Of a stretch of DNA of 64,000 nt, positions 40,582-48,897 are shown piece after piece. Source of the stretch: Phymorhynchus buccinoides. Lineage: Eukaryota; Mollusca; Gastropoda; Neogastropoda; Raphitomidae. Below the pieces are notes generated by a model. The model saw nothing but the letters and a program-made list of their open reading frames with translations, made no database searches and was not told the origin of the DNA. The stretch spans positions 31,120,752 through 31,184,751 of the forward strand of contig CM065690.1 of assembly GCA_017654935.2 (NCBI GenBank). The letters are read 5' to 3'. The translations under genes were made by a program, and so were the position numbers. How positions within the stretch are numbered: the first letter of the stretch is position 1; every line of letters starts with the position of its first letter.

Positions 40582-43500
40582 TTCCACGTTCAGACCGTAA
40601 GGCCTAGTGTAAAGTGAGAGGAAAAATCCCCTGTACCCAGGTTCGAACTCGGGTTTACTTGACACAAGGCGAACGCGATACCTCTGTGCCACTCTACACC
40701 TTTAACCATACACTATGAGAGAAGTACTAGCCTGTGTTGGAGGAAAGATATTAAAGTGCATATATGGTCTCGGCTCTAAATAGCTCTCAGTCTGTGAGGA
40801 AAACTAGAAGCTGTCAGAATGTGAGGAATTCATGTGCTGTGTATATAGTCTCTGCATTATAGTGGCTCTTTGTGGTAAGTGAGGTTGTAAGCACCACAAA
40901 ATACATTCTATATACAGTGGAACCTCCCATATAAGACTTCCCATTATAAGACTCCCTCCCACATAAGACCTACTTCTCTGAGACATTGTCCTTTGTTAGT
41001 ATTAAAATTACCTCTCTTATAAGACCTCATTTTGGATGTTTTTTAAGGTCTTATAAATATAAGGGAGATCGCTTCTCGGCCTTTTGGCTAAGACAGTGAT
41101 TCGGGAACATACATTTTTGTTTCAGCATACCCTGGTTGGTTTGTTCAGCCCGTCGTACATGGCGAAAGCCGATACGCGACGTTAAACTGAACTTCCACTG
41201 TACTGTACACAAATTCTATTGGCGTAGTTTTGCAACTGTTATAATAGCCACAATTCTTTTCTTCCCCAGGGCCCGAAGTCTACGTCAGGATCAAAGCCTG
41301 CCCTCATATTCAATGGGGAGGTATTTGAGAAAGATCCTGATCACATCCGGATAAAAAATCTGCTCATCGGTGAGTTGAGCTTCTGTACATACAGCTTTCT
41401 GTCTTGGATATTGTAAAAGAAATTAATGGGGGGGAAAATAATGAACATTCGTAGGGGTGCATGTGGGTGTGCCTAAAGCCTGAATTCAGGCAATTTGATT
41501 CAGGTTCAGGCAGTGGTCTGCCTGAAGATAAGGCTCTTCTTTACGGAACCATGCTTTTGAAATGACTTATATCAAGGGCTGTGATAGAAAGTTCAGGCAA
41601 TATCTTCGGTCACCGCATGTACCCATGCATTCGGTTGAGGAAAAAAAGTTATTTCAAATGGAGAAGGAATGCCTGTGACGAGAGTAATATACACAGTAGC
41701 AGGATAGACCAATGTTGTTAATATGCACAAAATGACTGACTGAAAAAGTGTTCTCAGAAAGTGATTTATGTTGATAGAAAACTCATTATCTCTCTCTGCC
41801 TTCCTTTTTCTTCCTGTTTCTTTCTGCCGTTCTCTCTCCTTCTTTCTTTCTCTCTTAACCCTTTCACTGCCAGCCATTGTTCAGCAAATAAATTCCATTA
41901 AGCTTACCTGGGTAGAGACAGAGATCTGTCTGTAATATCGGGGATTCCTCTGTGACATATTTTTTTTTAAAGGCCTATCCTTACCTCCCAAAATTAAGAG
42001 AATAGGGTCTTTGGATAACAGACCCTGATTTGATGCCTTTTAGTGACATGGGTGTTAAATCATTGTGGTGCAAAAATGCGACGTTGGCGGTGAAAGGGTT
42101 AAAAATCTTGGAGTGGTATTCTCTGTCATGTTGTCTTCGGTTTTCTTTTTCTTTTTAATTCAATTCCAAGGGAAAACTTTGCATATTGATTTTGTGTGTG
42201 TGTGTGTGTGTGTCTTAAAATGTGTTTCTCTAGATAAAAAGTAAAATGAAAAAAGCTACAATTGTTTTATTTATTATATATACTGCTCAAAATTTGCTTC
42301 GGATATTATCTTAAACATGCAAAATTATCAACGATGAACATAAAGCCATTCTAATTTTTTTTTTATTGTTTAGTTCAATTAACATTTCATCTTCACATTT
42401 TAATTTTTTTAAGCGAGGTCCGATAATAATTTGTTTGGCTTACCTCAAGGAAAGTTTGTGATACCCCATCAAAATGCATTTAAAACAACCGAATGGAGCG
42501 AAATTTTAATTTTCAGATTTTTTGCGGCAAGAAAAGTCATGGATAAGCATGTGCGAGACCCCCTCGCTGCAATTCCAGCTTGGTAACGCCATTTTGTGTT
42601 CTGGAGGAGCTTTAGAAGCTCCTGCTGATCCAGGGTGTTCCACTCCTCTAACGGGTACTGTTCTGGGTCCTGTAGACTTCTGAGCTGCTGTGAACGGCTT
42701 CTAACGGCTGCCTGGAGCATGTTTCAACATTGTTCTATCAGACTGAGGTCTCTGGGTTGGGCAACCTACCTCATATGGTTGATGATCTTCATGTGCGCGT
42801 AAACAACCCTTGCTCAATGAAAAGGTGCATTATCATCCATGAAGATGGCATCATCTCGGATTGTACCAGCAGAGGGTTTGATGTGGACATCGATGAACTT
42901 ATACCTGTAGTGAACAGCTATCAGGGATTCCTTTTGAAGAATTTGTGACACTGTTTTCCCAACCATGCTGATACAGGCCCAAACCGTCAAATACCCACCC
43001 CAAGATCTGTCATGCTCTCTGACTCACGTTTCCTGGTAACGCTCTCCTGAGAACCTCCACACCCTGGCAAGACCATCAGTGAAATAAAAACAGATCCTGA
43101 ACTTGTTGGTGAAGAGAATTCATGTCAAGTCTCATAATGTCCAGATGATGTGATTCTGGGCTCTCAAAAGACAGCACTGCTCATGAGCTGGAAGGACCAG
43201 TATTCCCAAACATGCCCAGGGGGAGTGAAGGCAGCATCATGGAGTCCGTTCCTCACAGCTTGGATGGAAATGTTCCGCACTGAGGCATTCAGCAAATCAA
43301 TATGCTACCAGAGAGCGATTTTGACAGGCCTGAAAAAAACGGAAAACAGACATTTTTATTGCCAGTCGCCCAAATTCTGCCACCTTCACGACGTCTATCA
43401 GCAGTACCAACCTCATGGCAGTGAATCCAAGCTTTGGAAGCGGCATGATATTCCAAACACTAATGACACAAAGAGTCTGTGTACAAATGTTCTCCAGCAT

Positions 43501-46500
43501 GCTAACACAGAAAGACAACTCTTTGCATGTCAAATGACGTCATTATCTCATTTAGGCCATGAACCTTTGTCTCTTGTACGACGTTTACGATGTGACCAAG
43601 AAATGTTGATTCTGACAATTTTACTCACTTTTATGTTTTCACTCCATTTCATCAAAATGACACTTTTGGGGGTGGCACTCAAAATTCAGGTGATGCACGT
43701 GGACAGGAAGTTGGGTAAAACAAGTTTGAGTGAACTTGTGTTCACGGATGATTGCTCTTTCTGGTCATGTAATTTGTATTGCTTCAAATTACACAACATT
43801 TTAGCAATCAAGGTTATAAAAGTCTATCCGTAGCAAATTTTGAGCAGTGTATGTATGACATATTCAGAGCTGATTCTAGGGTGCAGGATTGATACAATCC
43901 CCCAAAAATCTGTTCCTTCCCGCAATAATTGGGTCTAAGCGCGGGCCGACGCCCGCGTATTTGCAGAACAGCCCGCACTTTTTACCGATCGCTGTTTCCT
44001 TCGTCGTCTGCTAAATCCGTTGTCTGCACAAACCGAAAGCATCGAGCAGGAATGAATGATTTCTCGACATTCCATTGTTCCTTTACAATGTTGGTGTAGA
44101 TCAACCAATCGCGTTCATCTCGTTTTGCCGACAAGAAGTTGCGAGAGTCCTACCCGCCATGTTGAATTTTCTTCAAAATGAAGCGGTCAGCGACGCTCTT
44201 CGACTTTGATTTTTGTGGCGGCAAAGTAAAAAAAAGAAATCCTCTGCCAAACGAGTGTGCAGAAAATGTTGCAGAAACAGCTACTGCATCAACAGTCTCA
44301 GAGAAGCAGCTCAAAGATAGCGGCACTAGTGCGAGGGAACACCGGTTCCAAGACAAGTGGCTGAAGAAGTGGCAATGGTTAGCGAAGATTGCATTGGACA
44401 CCCCCCTCCCTTCCCCTCATATCCATTGGACCTGCCCCCCTTTTTTGATTCTTAGGGGGGGAACGCCCCCACTTTTTCAAAATCCTAGAATCAGCTCTGA
44501 TATTTTGTGAGTAGTGTGTGTTTAATGTATTCTTGGATGCATTTTGTAGACTTTTTCCGAGGGCCTGTGGTGGACAACATCCGATTGGCCGGTCTGGAGC
44601 ATGTCATCAGCTTCACCGCCATCAACGGGAAAATCCTTCTCCGTAATTACAGGTAGGAATATGGAAAATAAATAATATGAAGAACTGCTGGTACATTTTT
44701 TGCCTACACAAATGATTTATTCATTTCACCGCCATCAACAGGAAAATCCTCCGTAATTACAGGTAGGAATATGGAAAAGAAATAATCTAAAAACAACTAC
44801 TGGTAAATTTGTTGCCTACACAAATTATTTATTTATTAAAAAAATCTTTTAGCTTTGATTAAGATACAAGAGGGGGGATCGCCGATCTTTTCAGGGGTTC
44901 TGCGATCCTTTCGAACTCGGTTCATGAACCTAACACAGCTGTTCCGGGAAGAACTTTTAGTTTCAGGACTTTTTTCAAGCCGACATCACACGAGATCCTT
45001 TTCATAAACAACAGTCAAGAATAATGTTGGGCCTATAGTATGTAAGAAAATTAGTTATATTCAGGAACCTGTGTCAGATTTTCACTCGTGAGCATTTTTA
45101 TTTATGTTAGCGATAAAAAGTGTATTATTTAAGAACATTTTCTACTAAATATGTTGTTATTCAACAACAAAAATTGTTTTACCATACATCTGGTGGAAGA
45201 AATATATTAAAAATACTACGAAGAACGTACAGCCAAAATATTTTAAAGAAGAAATGCTTGGTTGTAGTTTTTATCTAAGATTTCTAGATTCAGTCATTCA
45301 ACTAAGCAGCTCAACTTTGTGTGCTAAAGGTCGTTCGGTTTAGATAGTTAAGTTTAGAAGCGAAGGCTCTTCTGTGGTTTTACTCACCGGTAGTTCAAAA
45401 GAAGACTGACTTTGTATGTGAATACATTTATTTTTGTTTGTTTTTGTTTTGCCATTAGTAGTAGTACTAGTAGTAGTGGAATAGGGCTAGAAGTGGGTCT
45501 TGCAGCCCTTTTACGCCCGCCCTTGATTGTTTCATTTGATGTTTCACGATGATTGCGCAAACCTAAGCTAACTAACCTTAAAGTTAATTAATTTATAAAA
45601 TTTATTAAATGGACTTTCATTTTTTAATCATCAAAAGAATTCATTAGGTATTAGGTACTCTATAGTCACAGAGGCGTCTCTGTGAAATTCGGGTTGCTCC
45701 CACCTAGAGAGCGCGTCGCAGCCAGAGGCGCGTCACCCAATTTTTGTTTTGCATGCGATTTTTGTCACTGATGAGGGGGGGGGGGGGGGGGGGGATTTTG
45801 ACCAAATGACAACTTTTTCGTTGCCACTGGGATTAACGTATGCTAAGTGCATGGGCACTTATCATAATGATTAGGATCTTGGTCCAGAAGATTTTTAATT
45901 AAAAGTGTTAATATTATGTGCCTGTTTGATGTTAGTTGGTAAGTTATTCCAATGTTGAACAATCCTGTTAGAGAAGAAGCATTTTCGTTTGTTAGTATTT
46001 GAATGTCTTAAAAACAACTTGTCCGTACTATTTCTTGTTTTTTCTGTTGTACTCTTGATAAAGAAGTCACTGAATTCAATATCATCAAAATTATTTATAA
46101 TTTTATATACTTGTATGAGATCTCCTCTGAGTCTTCTTCCCTTGAGAGAAGGCAAATTAAGAAATTCTAATCTTTGTAGTTCTTGTTTTTATTTACATGC
46201 TTTAGCAAGTTTAGTCGCTCTTCTCTGCACTTTTTCTATTTTTGTATTTTTCATTAGTTAACCCTTTCAGTTTCAACGCTAGCCATTCCTCAGCCAAAAT
46301 GTAACCATTAAACCTACCCGGGTAGAGAAAAGATTTTGTCTGCAATATTGGGGATTCCTCTGTGACATGCATATAAAATAAGGCCTATCCTTACCTCCCA
46401 AATTTAAGAACATAAGGTAATTGGTCAGCAGACCCTCATTTGATGCCTTTTAGTAACATCTATATTTATAATGCGCTAAGGATCCGAGGAGGGGACCCTA

Positions 46501-48728
46501 AAAACTTGAGTACCGCGTAAATGTCGGACTTTCGCTGGCGATGCGGGTCAAGATATGCACTTCGTCTATTCCGCTAGGTTGTATTAAAAATTTTGCTTTT
46601 GAAAGTTGATTTTGAAGGCAAAATGTTGCTCGCGCGTCAATTGGCATTATTTGGAAGCTGCGTCACCTGGTCCGACTTGCTTTCCCTTCTTCCTCTTATA
46701 ATGACATTTTTACATCGACTTTCGACGAAGCCTTAATAGCCTTGAGGTTAAGACGCCGGGTCGCAAATCCATAGATCGCGGGTTCGAGTCTGCCCCTCGC
46801 CTCGCGAGTAGGGCGTTTGTACAAATAGTTCCTCTACCTTCTGGAAGTTTTGTGTTTGGTCTAACCATATTTGTTTTGAAAGGTGCATAACAGAGAATAA
46901 CACATCTGCGCTCATGAATTGACAGGAAACCGAGCAAGCAATGATGAAGTGTGTGCTGTCTACTACAGTGTGCGCGCGCACGTGTGTGTGTGTGTGTCTA
47001 ACATACTATATATATATAAAATAAATTATCCTCCTACTTTTCACAACATTTAGATCCCTACTATTCTCTGGGGGGGTGGGGGGGGACACGTGGAGGGAGA
47101 AAGCAGGATAGGGGAAACCCCAAGCGAAGCTAGGAAGGAGAAGAGGGAGGCGAGTAGGGCTTTTGTGCTTCATGCTGCCGTGTGGAGCTCAGGTTTATCT
47201 AGTAGGTGTTAAATCATTGTGGTGCCAAGAGGTGACAGTGGCAATGAAAGGGTTAAATTAATTGTTTTGGGTGGATGTTTCAGAATATCGACCAAAAAAG
47301 AGGTGGAGCTGTCCAACATGGGCCCCTCACTGGACCTGGTCCTGCGCAGAACGAAGTTGGCCTCAGATGACCACTTCAAGAGAGCCATCAAGCAGCCCAA
47401 GACTCTGAAGGTTTGTCACTCTGTGTGCGTGTGTTTGTCTGTCTGTCTTTCTGCATTCACAACATAGGGAAGTTTGGGGACTACTTCAAACAGGCCACCA
47501 AGCAGCCCAAGACTGAAGGTTTGTCACTCTGTGTGCATGTGTTTATCTGTCTGTCTTTTTGCATGCACAACATAGGGAAGTTTTTGGACTACTTCAAACA
47601 GGCCACCAAACAGCCTTGAACAGCTAAAGTATGTCAGTATGTGCTGCTTCTTCTTCGCTGTGCGTGGCCACAATCATCATGTTGATAATTTTGCCACGGA
47701 ACATCCTGGTTCAACCACTCTTGCTGGAAGAAAGGGCCTCAAGTAGGCCAAAGAAGAAAATATTGAGAGAGAGAGAGGGAAGCTGGTTGTCATATGGTTA
47801 GTCCATTGACCCCAGAATGGGACCAACGGAGATGGAGGTGGCAGCAGGCGGATGTCCAAGCAGATGCAGATGCTCCCAGACCCTGGCTGTGAAACGCTCT
47901 GGGTTTTTTTGCTTCCACTGCTGTTGTTGATAGCTCATTCCACTCCTTTATTGTTCTTGGGGAAAATGCACTCTGGCAATATTGAGTTCAGCACTGGGGG
48001 GTTGTATAACTGAGGTATGGGAATAGAAAGCTGTGAAGATGGTAAGCTAGTCTGGCGTCAGATGACCACTTCAGACAGGCCACCAGGCAGCCCAACGTTT
48101 GCCACTCTGTGTGTATGCATGCTTGTGTGTGTGCATGACAGGCATCAGAATTGTCAGAGGATTAAGAATTTCTGACAGAGGATGGGCTTCTACTGTCAGA
48201 GGTTTTGCCTTTAAATTGAGTGTTATATTTTCTGTTAAACAGTACAGTTTATTTTAAAGTGATTTCTCACAGCATAAAGCCGTTTTGGTCATGTTGGGAA
48301 CTGATTTCAGTGTTGCCCTTCTATAGTGTAGGGTCTTCACTGCCCTTTTATAGCATTTTAAAAAATTCACCTCCAAGTCCAAGAAAGAAAGAAAAGCATT
48401 AAAAAAAGTTGGACTTCAGACTATTCTGATGCCTGGCATGAGTAAGAGAGAGATGTTTGAATCATGTTCTTAGATTCAAGGTTGCTCGTTTTCCTCAAAT
48501 TATTATGCATGTAATTATTTTCTGACTTTAAATGAATTTTTGTTTGTTCATAACTTTCAGCCCAAGAAGACGAAAAATGTGACCCATGATGCCTTTGGCA
48601 GCAAGATGGGCCGTATCCACATGACGCGGCAAGACCTGACCCAGCTGCCAAACCGCGTCATGAAACGTGTCAAACAACAGAACAAATCAGACAGTGCTCC
48701 TGCCAAGAAGCAAAAAATTGATGATTAG
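23925..48728 (+). CDS. RPF2: RPF2 ribosome production factor 2 (Brix domain), complete coding region
   Basis: Ten coding exons: 23925-23941, 30465-30597, 31256-31293, 37928-37967, 39026-39107, 39689-39765, 41270-41369, 44550-44652, 47284-47410 and 48561-48728. All are GT/AG and phase-consistent, giving 294 codons plus TAG; the human protein has 306. The 17-nt first exon (MSLQI plus two bases of V) was chosen because GT|GTGAGT joins exactly in phase to KPKTQRGKRAL. Landmarks: NIKTCMLIKGGN, LKKPHAVLFKKKNITRPFED, FGSSSKKRPNNLILGRFFDG, HILDMVEFGVEKFVSL, DFFRGPVVDNIRLAGLEHV, ELSNMGPSLDLVLRRTKLAS, and the C-terminal HDAFGSKMGRIHM followed by a lysine-rich nuclear tail. RPF2 with RRS1 is known to load the 5S RNP (5S rRNA, uL18, uL5) onto pre-60S particles in the nucleolus. 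The introns are large: intron 1 holds LINEs, intron 3 eight snoRNAs, intron 7 a dead Tc1 and a hAT derivative. Confidence 0.95.
24600..27043 (+). mobile_element. CR1-like non-LTR retrotransposon, 5'-truncated, in RPF2 intron 1
   Basis: One reading frame runs 24608-26920, broken only by an in-frame TAG at 25712-25714, so the stretch is near-intact but dead. It starts inside the endonuclease C-terminus (KPTRRR, then TLDDWVL and GKSDHDVL). It continues through reverse transcriptase motifs YRPVSLTCIACKVLEG, HGFRKKRSC, YLDFRKAFDTVPHG, GIPQGSILGPILF and CKIFADDTK. The C-terminal region has IEKVQRRATKLLK and LKGRRLRGSL, typical of CR1/Jockey-group LINEs. The 3' end is a CTA/TAC microsatellite (27021-27043). 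The 5' truncation is the usual product of incomplete reverse transcription. The 24000-24600 stretch just before it has no recognisable gene. Confidence 0.9.
27430..28320 (+). pseudogene. Second LINE reverse transcriptase 3' fragment, split by a MITE
   Basis: Before the insertion it reads TVTSVKYLGI, and after it TIQKDISLDLHVEAITSKAN. Past a frameshift it continues LVRPLLEYASSAWDPH, VDKIEAVQRRVARFM and MLYKILNGIVKVDN, ending IKDWNSLPEDAV. This is the C-terminal region of a LINE polymerase, more diverged from its neighbour at 24600 and full of frame breaks. Confidence 0.8.
27502..27725. mobile_element. MITE inside a LINE, 5-bp target duplication
   Basis: Inverted ends TGTCGCAGCAAAAAATAG and the complementary TTTTTTTTTGCTGCGACA with further pairing inward (ACACACTCTCATAG). 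GGCAT at 27497-27501 and 27726-27730 is the target duplication, and removing the element restores the LINE frame (YLGI|TIQKDI). The centre holds two TTAGGG motifs. Confidence 0.88.
29095..29335 (+). pseudogene. Third LINE 3' fragment
   Basis: Short frames read RKNDRCFTFQPAALKNSFFP, then VVSAGSVEEFKTLLQQ, the usual C-terminal end of a LINE polymerase. The upstream part (CTGCACCCCTGCCATTCAGTT) also occurs at 1370-1430. Bordered by C-tracts (29029-29057 and 29340-29352). Confidence 0.6.
29605..29760 (-). mobile_element. SINE family B fragment, reversed
   Basis: Complement of the 3215-3565 3' half: CGACTTCTTCTGTGTTCC, CCAGTTTTCACTGTTGTCC, CATTCCAATTTCGGAGGAG. Confidence 0.65.
31612..31724 (+). 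other. Possible cryptic exon in RPF2 intron 3 (weak)
   Basis: A strong acceptor (eight T, then AACAG) precedes a 37-codon open frame (SRILIKKNWHPKMGK, then SGGGYVDIEVHPKTRTIN) ending in TAA. It is not in phase with RPF2: joined to exon 3 it would hit TGA within two codons. I do not recognise the peptide. It lies just before the first snoRNA copy. Confidence 0.25.
31742..31832 (+). ncRNA. SNORD27-like: C/D-box snoRNA, U27/SNORD27-like, copy 1
   Basis: C box AATGATGA, guide AGACAAGCATATGT directly before D' box CTGA, C'-like TATGATG, and D box CTGA, with pairing ends (TGAACAC with GTGCTTCA). The guide is complementary to 18S rRNA near its 5' end; the fifth base before D' pairs with A27. This copy is the most diverged of eight but its guide matches 18S over more bases than the others. 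Confidence 0.8.
32017..32290. mobile_element. MITE family G, truncated copy
   Basis: Matches the inner and right part of 4371-4800 (CTTTCATATTTATAAAGGAT-like core, CTCATAACTCTGGAATG, CACTTAATGTCCCTTTCA). The left inverted repeat is missing. Confidence 0.75.
32618..32697 (+). ncRNA. SNORD27-like: C/D-box snoRNA, U27/SNORD27-like, copy 2
   Basis: Terminal stem GCCATACAC with GTGTTTGGC, C box GTGATGA, guide AGACAAGCATATAT before CTGA (D'), C' TTGATGA, D box CTGA. Length 80 nt. Confidence 0.85.
33224..33304 (+). ncRNA. SNORD27-like: C/D-box snoRNA, U27/SNORD27-like, copy 3
   Basis: Stem GCCATACAC/GTGTTTGGC, C box ATGATGA, guide ACAGACAAGCATATAT then CTGA, C' TTGATGA, D box CTGA. 81 nt. Confidence 0.85.
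33603..33869. mobile_element. Nonautonomous element E, CAGGCATCAGAAT ends, 6-bp target duplication
   Basis: Inverted ends CAGGCATCAGAATTGTC and GACTATTCTGATGCCTG, flanked by ATCTAT at 33597-33602 and 33870-33875. The second copy at 48139-48435 has its own 6-bp duplication. Sits between snoRNA copies 3 and 4. Confidence 0.85.
34282..34363 (+). ncRNA. SNORD27-like: C/D-box snoRNA, U27/SNORD27-like, copy 4
   Basis: Stem GCCATACAC/GTGTTTGGC, C box ATGATGA, guide ACAGACAAGCATATAT then CTGA, C' TTGATGA, D box CTGA. 82 nt. Confidence 0.85.
34920..34998. repeat. (CA)n microsatellite
   Basis: CA-rich run with a few interruptions, upstream of snoRNA copy 5. Confidence 0.9.
35062..35136 (+). ncRNA. 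SNORD27-like: C/D-box snoRNA, U27/SNORD27-like, copy 5
   Basis: Stem GCCACTCAC/GTGTTTGGC, C box ATGATGA, guide AGACAAGCATATAT then CTGA, C' TTGATGA, D box CTGA. Shorter spacers, 75 nt. Confidence 0.85.
35713..35790 (+). ncRNA. SNORD27-like: C/D-box snoRNA, U27/SNORD27-like, copy 6
   Basis: Perfect terminal stem CCAAACAC/GTGTTTGG, C box GTGATGA, guide AGACAAGCATATAT then CTGA, C' TTGATGA, D box CTGA. 78 nt. Confidence 0.87.
35996..36233. mobile_element. TTAA-type MITE (piggyBac-like), copy c
   Basis: TTAA at 35992-35995 and 36234-36237 around CCCTTTCGCTGCCAGCC and GGCGGTGAAAGGG. Lies between snoRNA copies 6 and 7. Confidence 0.88.
36536..36616 (+). ncRNA. SNORD27-like: C/D-box snoRNA, U27/SNORD27-like, copy 7
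   Basis: Stem GCCATACAC/GTGTTGGC, C box GTGATGA, guide ACAGACAAGCATATAT then CTGA, C' TTGATGA, D box CTGA. 81 nt. Confidence 0.85.
37166..37240 (+). ncRNA. SNORD27-like: C/D-box snoRNA, U27/SNORD27-like, copy 8
   Basis: Stem GCCAGACAC/GTGTTTGGC, C box ATGATGA, guide AGACAAGCATATAT then CTGA, C' TTGATGA, D box CTGA. 75 nt; the copy nearest to RPF2 exon 4 (about 690 nt upstream of its acceptor). Confidence 0.85.
37281..37457. mobile_element. MITE family I with TACAGTRGAAYCTCC ends
   Basis: Palindromic, TACAGTAGAATCTCC to GGAGGTTCCACTGTA, with GGTCTTATAA arms. TA at both tips fits a mariner-type target. A second copy (40913-41212) is interrupted by the U2-headed element. Confidence 0.75.
38428..38849. 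mobile_element. MITE-like element with ATAAGCCGCA repeats
   Basis: Imperfect inverted ends (TACCATAAAAACTGGACTAT and the complement of TACACTGTAAAATGCGGACT) and at least four internal ATAAGCCGCA motifs. In RPF2 intron 4. Confidence 0.65.
40328..40700 (-). mobile_element. SINE family A, full-length copy
   Basis: Reverse-oriented; the tRNA-like head (complement of GGTTCGAACTCGGG and GTACCTCTGTGCCACTCTAC) is at the right end and AGTACCTAATAC marks the 3' end at the left. In RPF2 intron 6. Confidence 0.85.
40913..41212. mobile_element. MITE family I copy interrupted by the U2-headed element
   Basis: Left end TACAGTGGAACCTCCCATAT, right end TTCCACTGTA. The expected GGAGGTTCC junction is broken at 41067 by about 138 bp beginning with U2 snRNA sequence. 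Confidence 0.75.
41068..41205 (+). mobile_element. U2-snRNA-headed SINE-like retroposon, copy 1
   Basis: The first 26 bases (41068-41093, ATCGCTTCTCGGCCTTTTGG and on through CTAAGA) are identical to the 5' end of U2 snRNA. Then it departs into ACAGTGATTCGGGAACAT and a body ending CGATACGCGACGTTAAACTG. Copy 2 at 55129-55254 shares both head and body, so this is a replicating chimera, not a U2 pseudogene. In RPF2 intron 6, about 65 bases before exon 7. Confidence 0.8.
41859..42098. mobile_element. TTAA-type MITE (piggyBac-like), copy d
   Basis: TTAA at 41855-41858 and 42099-42102 around CCCTTTCACTGCCAGCC and GGCGGTGAAAGGG. Confidence 0.88.
42281..43849 (-). mobile_element. Decayed Tc1/mariner transposon in RPF2 intron 7
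   Basis: Inverted ends ACTGCTCAAAATTTGCTTCG and, at the right, the complement of ACTGCTCAAAATTTGCTACG, with TA nearby on both sides. Minus-strand remnants of the transposase read GLARVWRFSGERY, then FMDDNAPFH (the DDN catalytic block), and a C-terminal YPLEEWNTLDQQELLKLLQN. Stops and frameshifts throughout. Confidence 0.82.
43865..44499 (+). mobile_element. hAT deletion derivative with 5-bp target duplication
   Basis: Inverted ends CAGAGCTGATTCTAGG and CCTAGAATCAGCTCTG, flanked by ATATT at 43860-43864 and 44500-44504. Inside, from ATG 44178, an open frame reads MKRSATLFDFDFCGGKVKKR, then FQDKWLKKWQWLAK. This resembles the N-terminus of TTF-zinc-finger hAT transposases and then runs out of similarity at CCCCCC-rich sequence. 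The catalytic part is gone. Confidence 0.75.
44727..44790 (+). repeat. Partial tandem duplicate of RPF2 exon 8 end with splice donor
   Basis: TTCACCGCCATCAACAGGAA, then TCCGTAATTACAG|GTAGGAATATGG repeats the last part of exon 8 and its intron start, less a few bases, about 110 bases downstream. Confidence 0.85.
45458..46257 (-). pseudogene. CR1-like LINE 3' end, reversed, with a SINE A inside
   Basis: Minus strand reads IEKVQRRATKLAKACK, then LPSLKGRRLRGDLIQVYKII and FFSNRIVQHWNNLP, the same family as 24600-27043. Its 3' tail (TAC/TAG triplets near 45458-45480) is separated from the coding part by a SINE A copy at 45647-45858. Confidence 0.75.
45647..45858 (-). mobile_element. SINE family A, truncated copy
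   Basis: Same body as 40328-40700 (GGTATTAGGTACTCTATAGT to AAGTGCATGGGCA) with a G-tract of 18 at 45776; the head is absent. Confidence 0.75.
46262..47252. mobile_element. TTAA-type MITE (piggyBac-like), copy e, split by an insertion
   Basis: Left part from TTAA (46258-46261) to CCTTTTAGTAACAT at about 46460. The right part resumes GGTGTTAAATCATTGTGGTG at 47206 and ends GAAAGGG with TTAA at 47253-47256. The roughly 745 bp between them contains a SINE B head. Confidence 0.8.
46725..46865 (+). mobile_element. SINE family B, tRNA-like head
   Basis: A-box-like TAGCCTTGAGGTTAAGACG and B box GGGTTCGAGTC, then GTACAAATAGTTCC and CTTCTGGAAGTT, which link it to the bodies at 3215 and 12100. Not a functional tRNA: no closed acceptor stem is seen. 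Confidence 0.7.
47464..47620 (+). repeat. Tandem partial copies of RPF2 exon 9 end with splice donor
   Basis: GACTACTTCAAACAGGCCAC, then CAAGCAGCCCAAGACTGAAG|GTTTGT follows exon 9 twice at a spacing of about 110 bases. A third, looser copy is at 48040-48105. Confidence 0.85.
48139..48435. mobile_element. Nonautonomous element E, second copy, 6-bp target duplication
   Basis: CAGGCATCAGAATTGTC to GACTATTCTGATGCCTG, flanked by GCATGA at 48133-48138 and 48436-48441. In RPF2 intron 9. Confidence 0.88.
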
Positions 48729-48897
48729 CTTGTGTTAAAGGAGGGGAGTGGGTGGGAGAGGCATGTCTGGGTGTGGGAGTGGGGTGGGGTAAGGTGATGT
48801 GTGGAGGGAGTTGGAAAAGTGTGCTTGTGTGTGTGGGTATGTGTGCCTGCCAGTTTATGTGCTAATCTGAGTGTCCTGTTTGTGTGTGTGTGTGTAC

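Noticed and set aside
41068..41100. Functional U2 snRNA gene
   Set aside because: Only the first 26 bases match; the branch-point-recognition region, Sm site and later stems are absent.
43150..43833. 227-residue plus-strand open frame
   Set aside because: Antisense shadow of the decayed Tc1 transposase, which reads on the minus strand.
44178..44510. Host gene encoding a 110-residue protein
   Set aside because: The frame lies within a transposon bounded by inverted repeats and a target duplication, and it loses similarity midway.
47465..47620. Extra RPF2 coding exons
   Set aside because: The duplicates of exon 9 read in another frame, and the protein continues correctly from exon 9 (47284-47410) to exon 10 without them.
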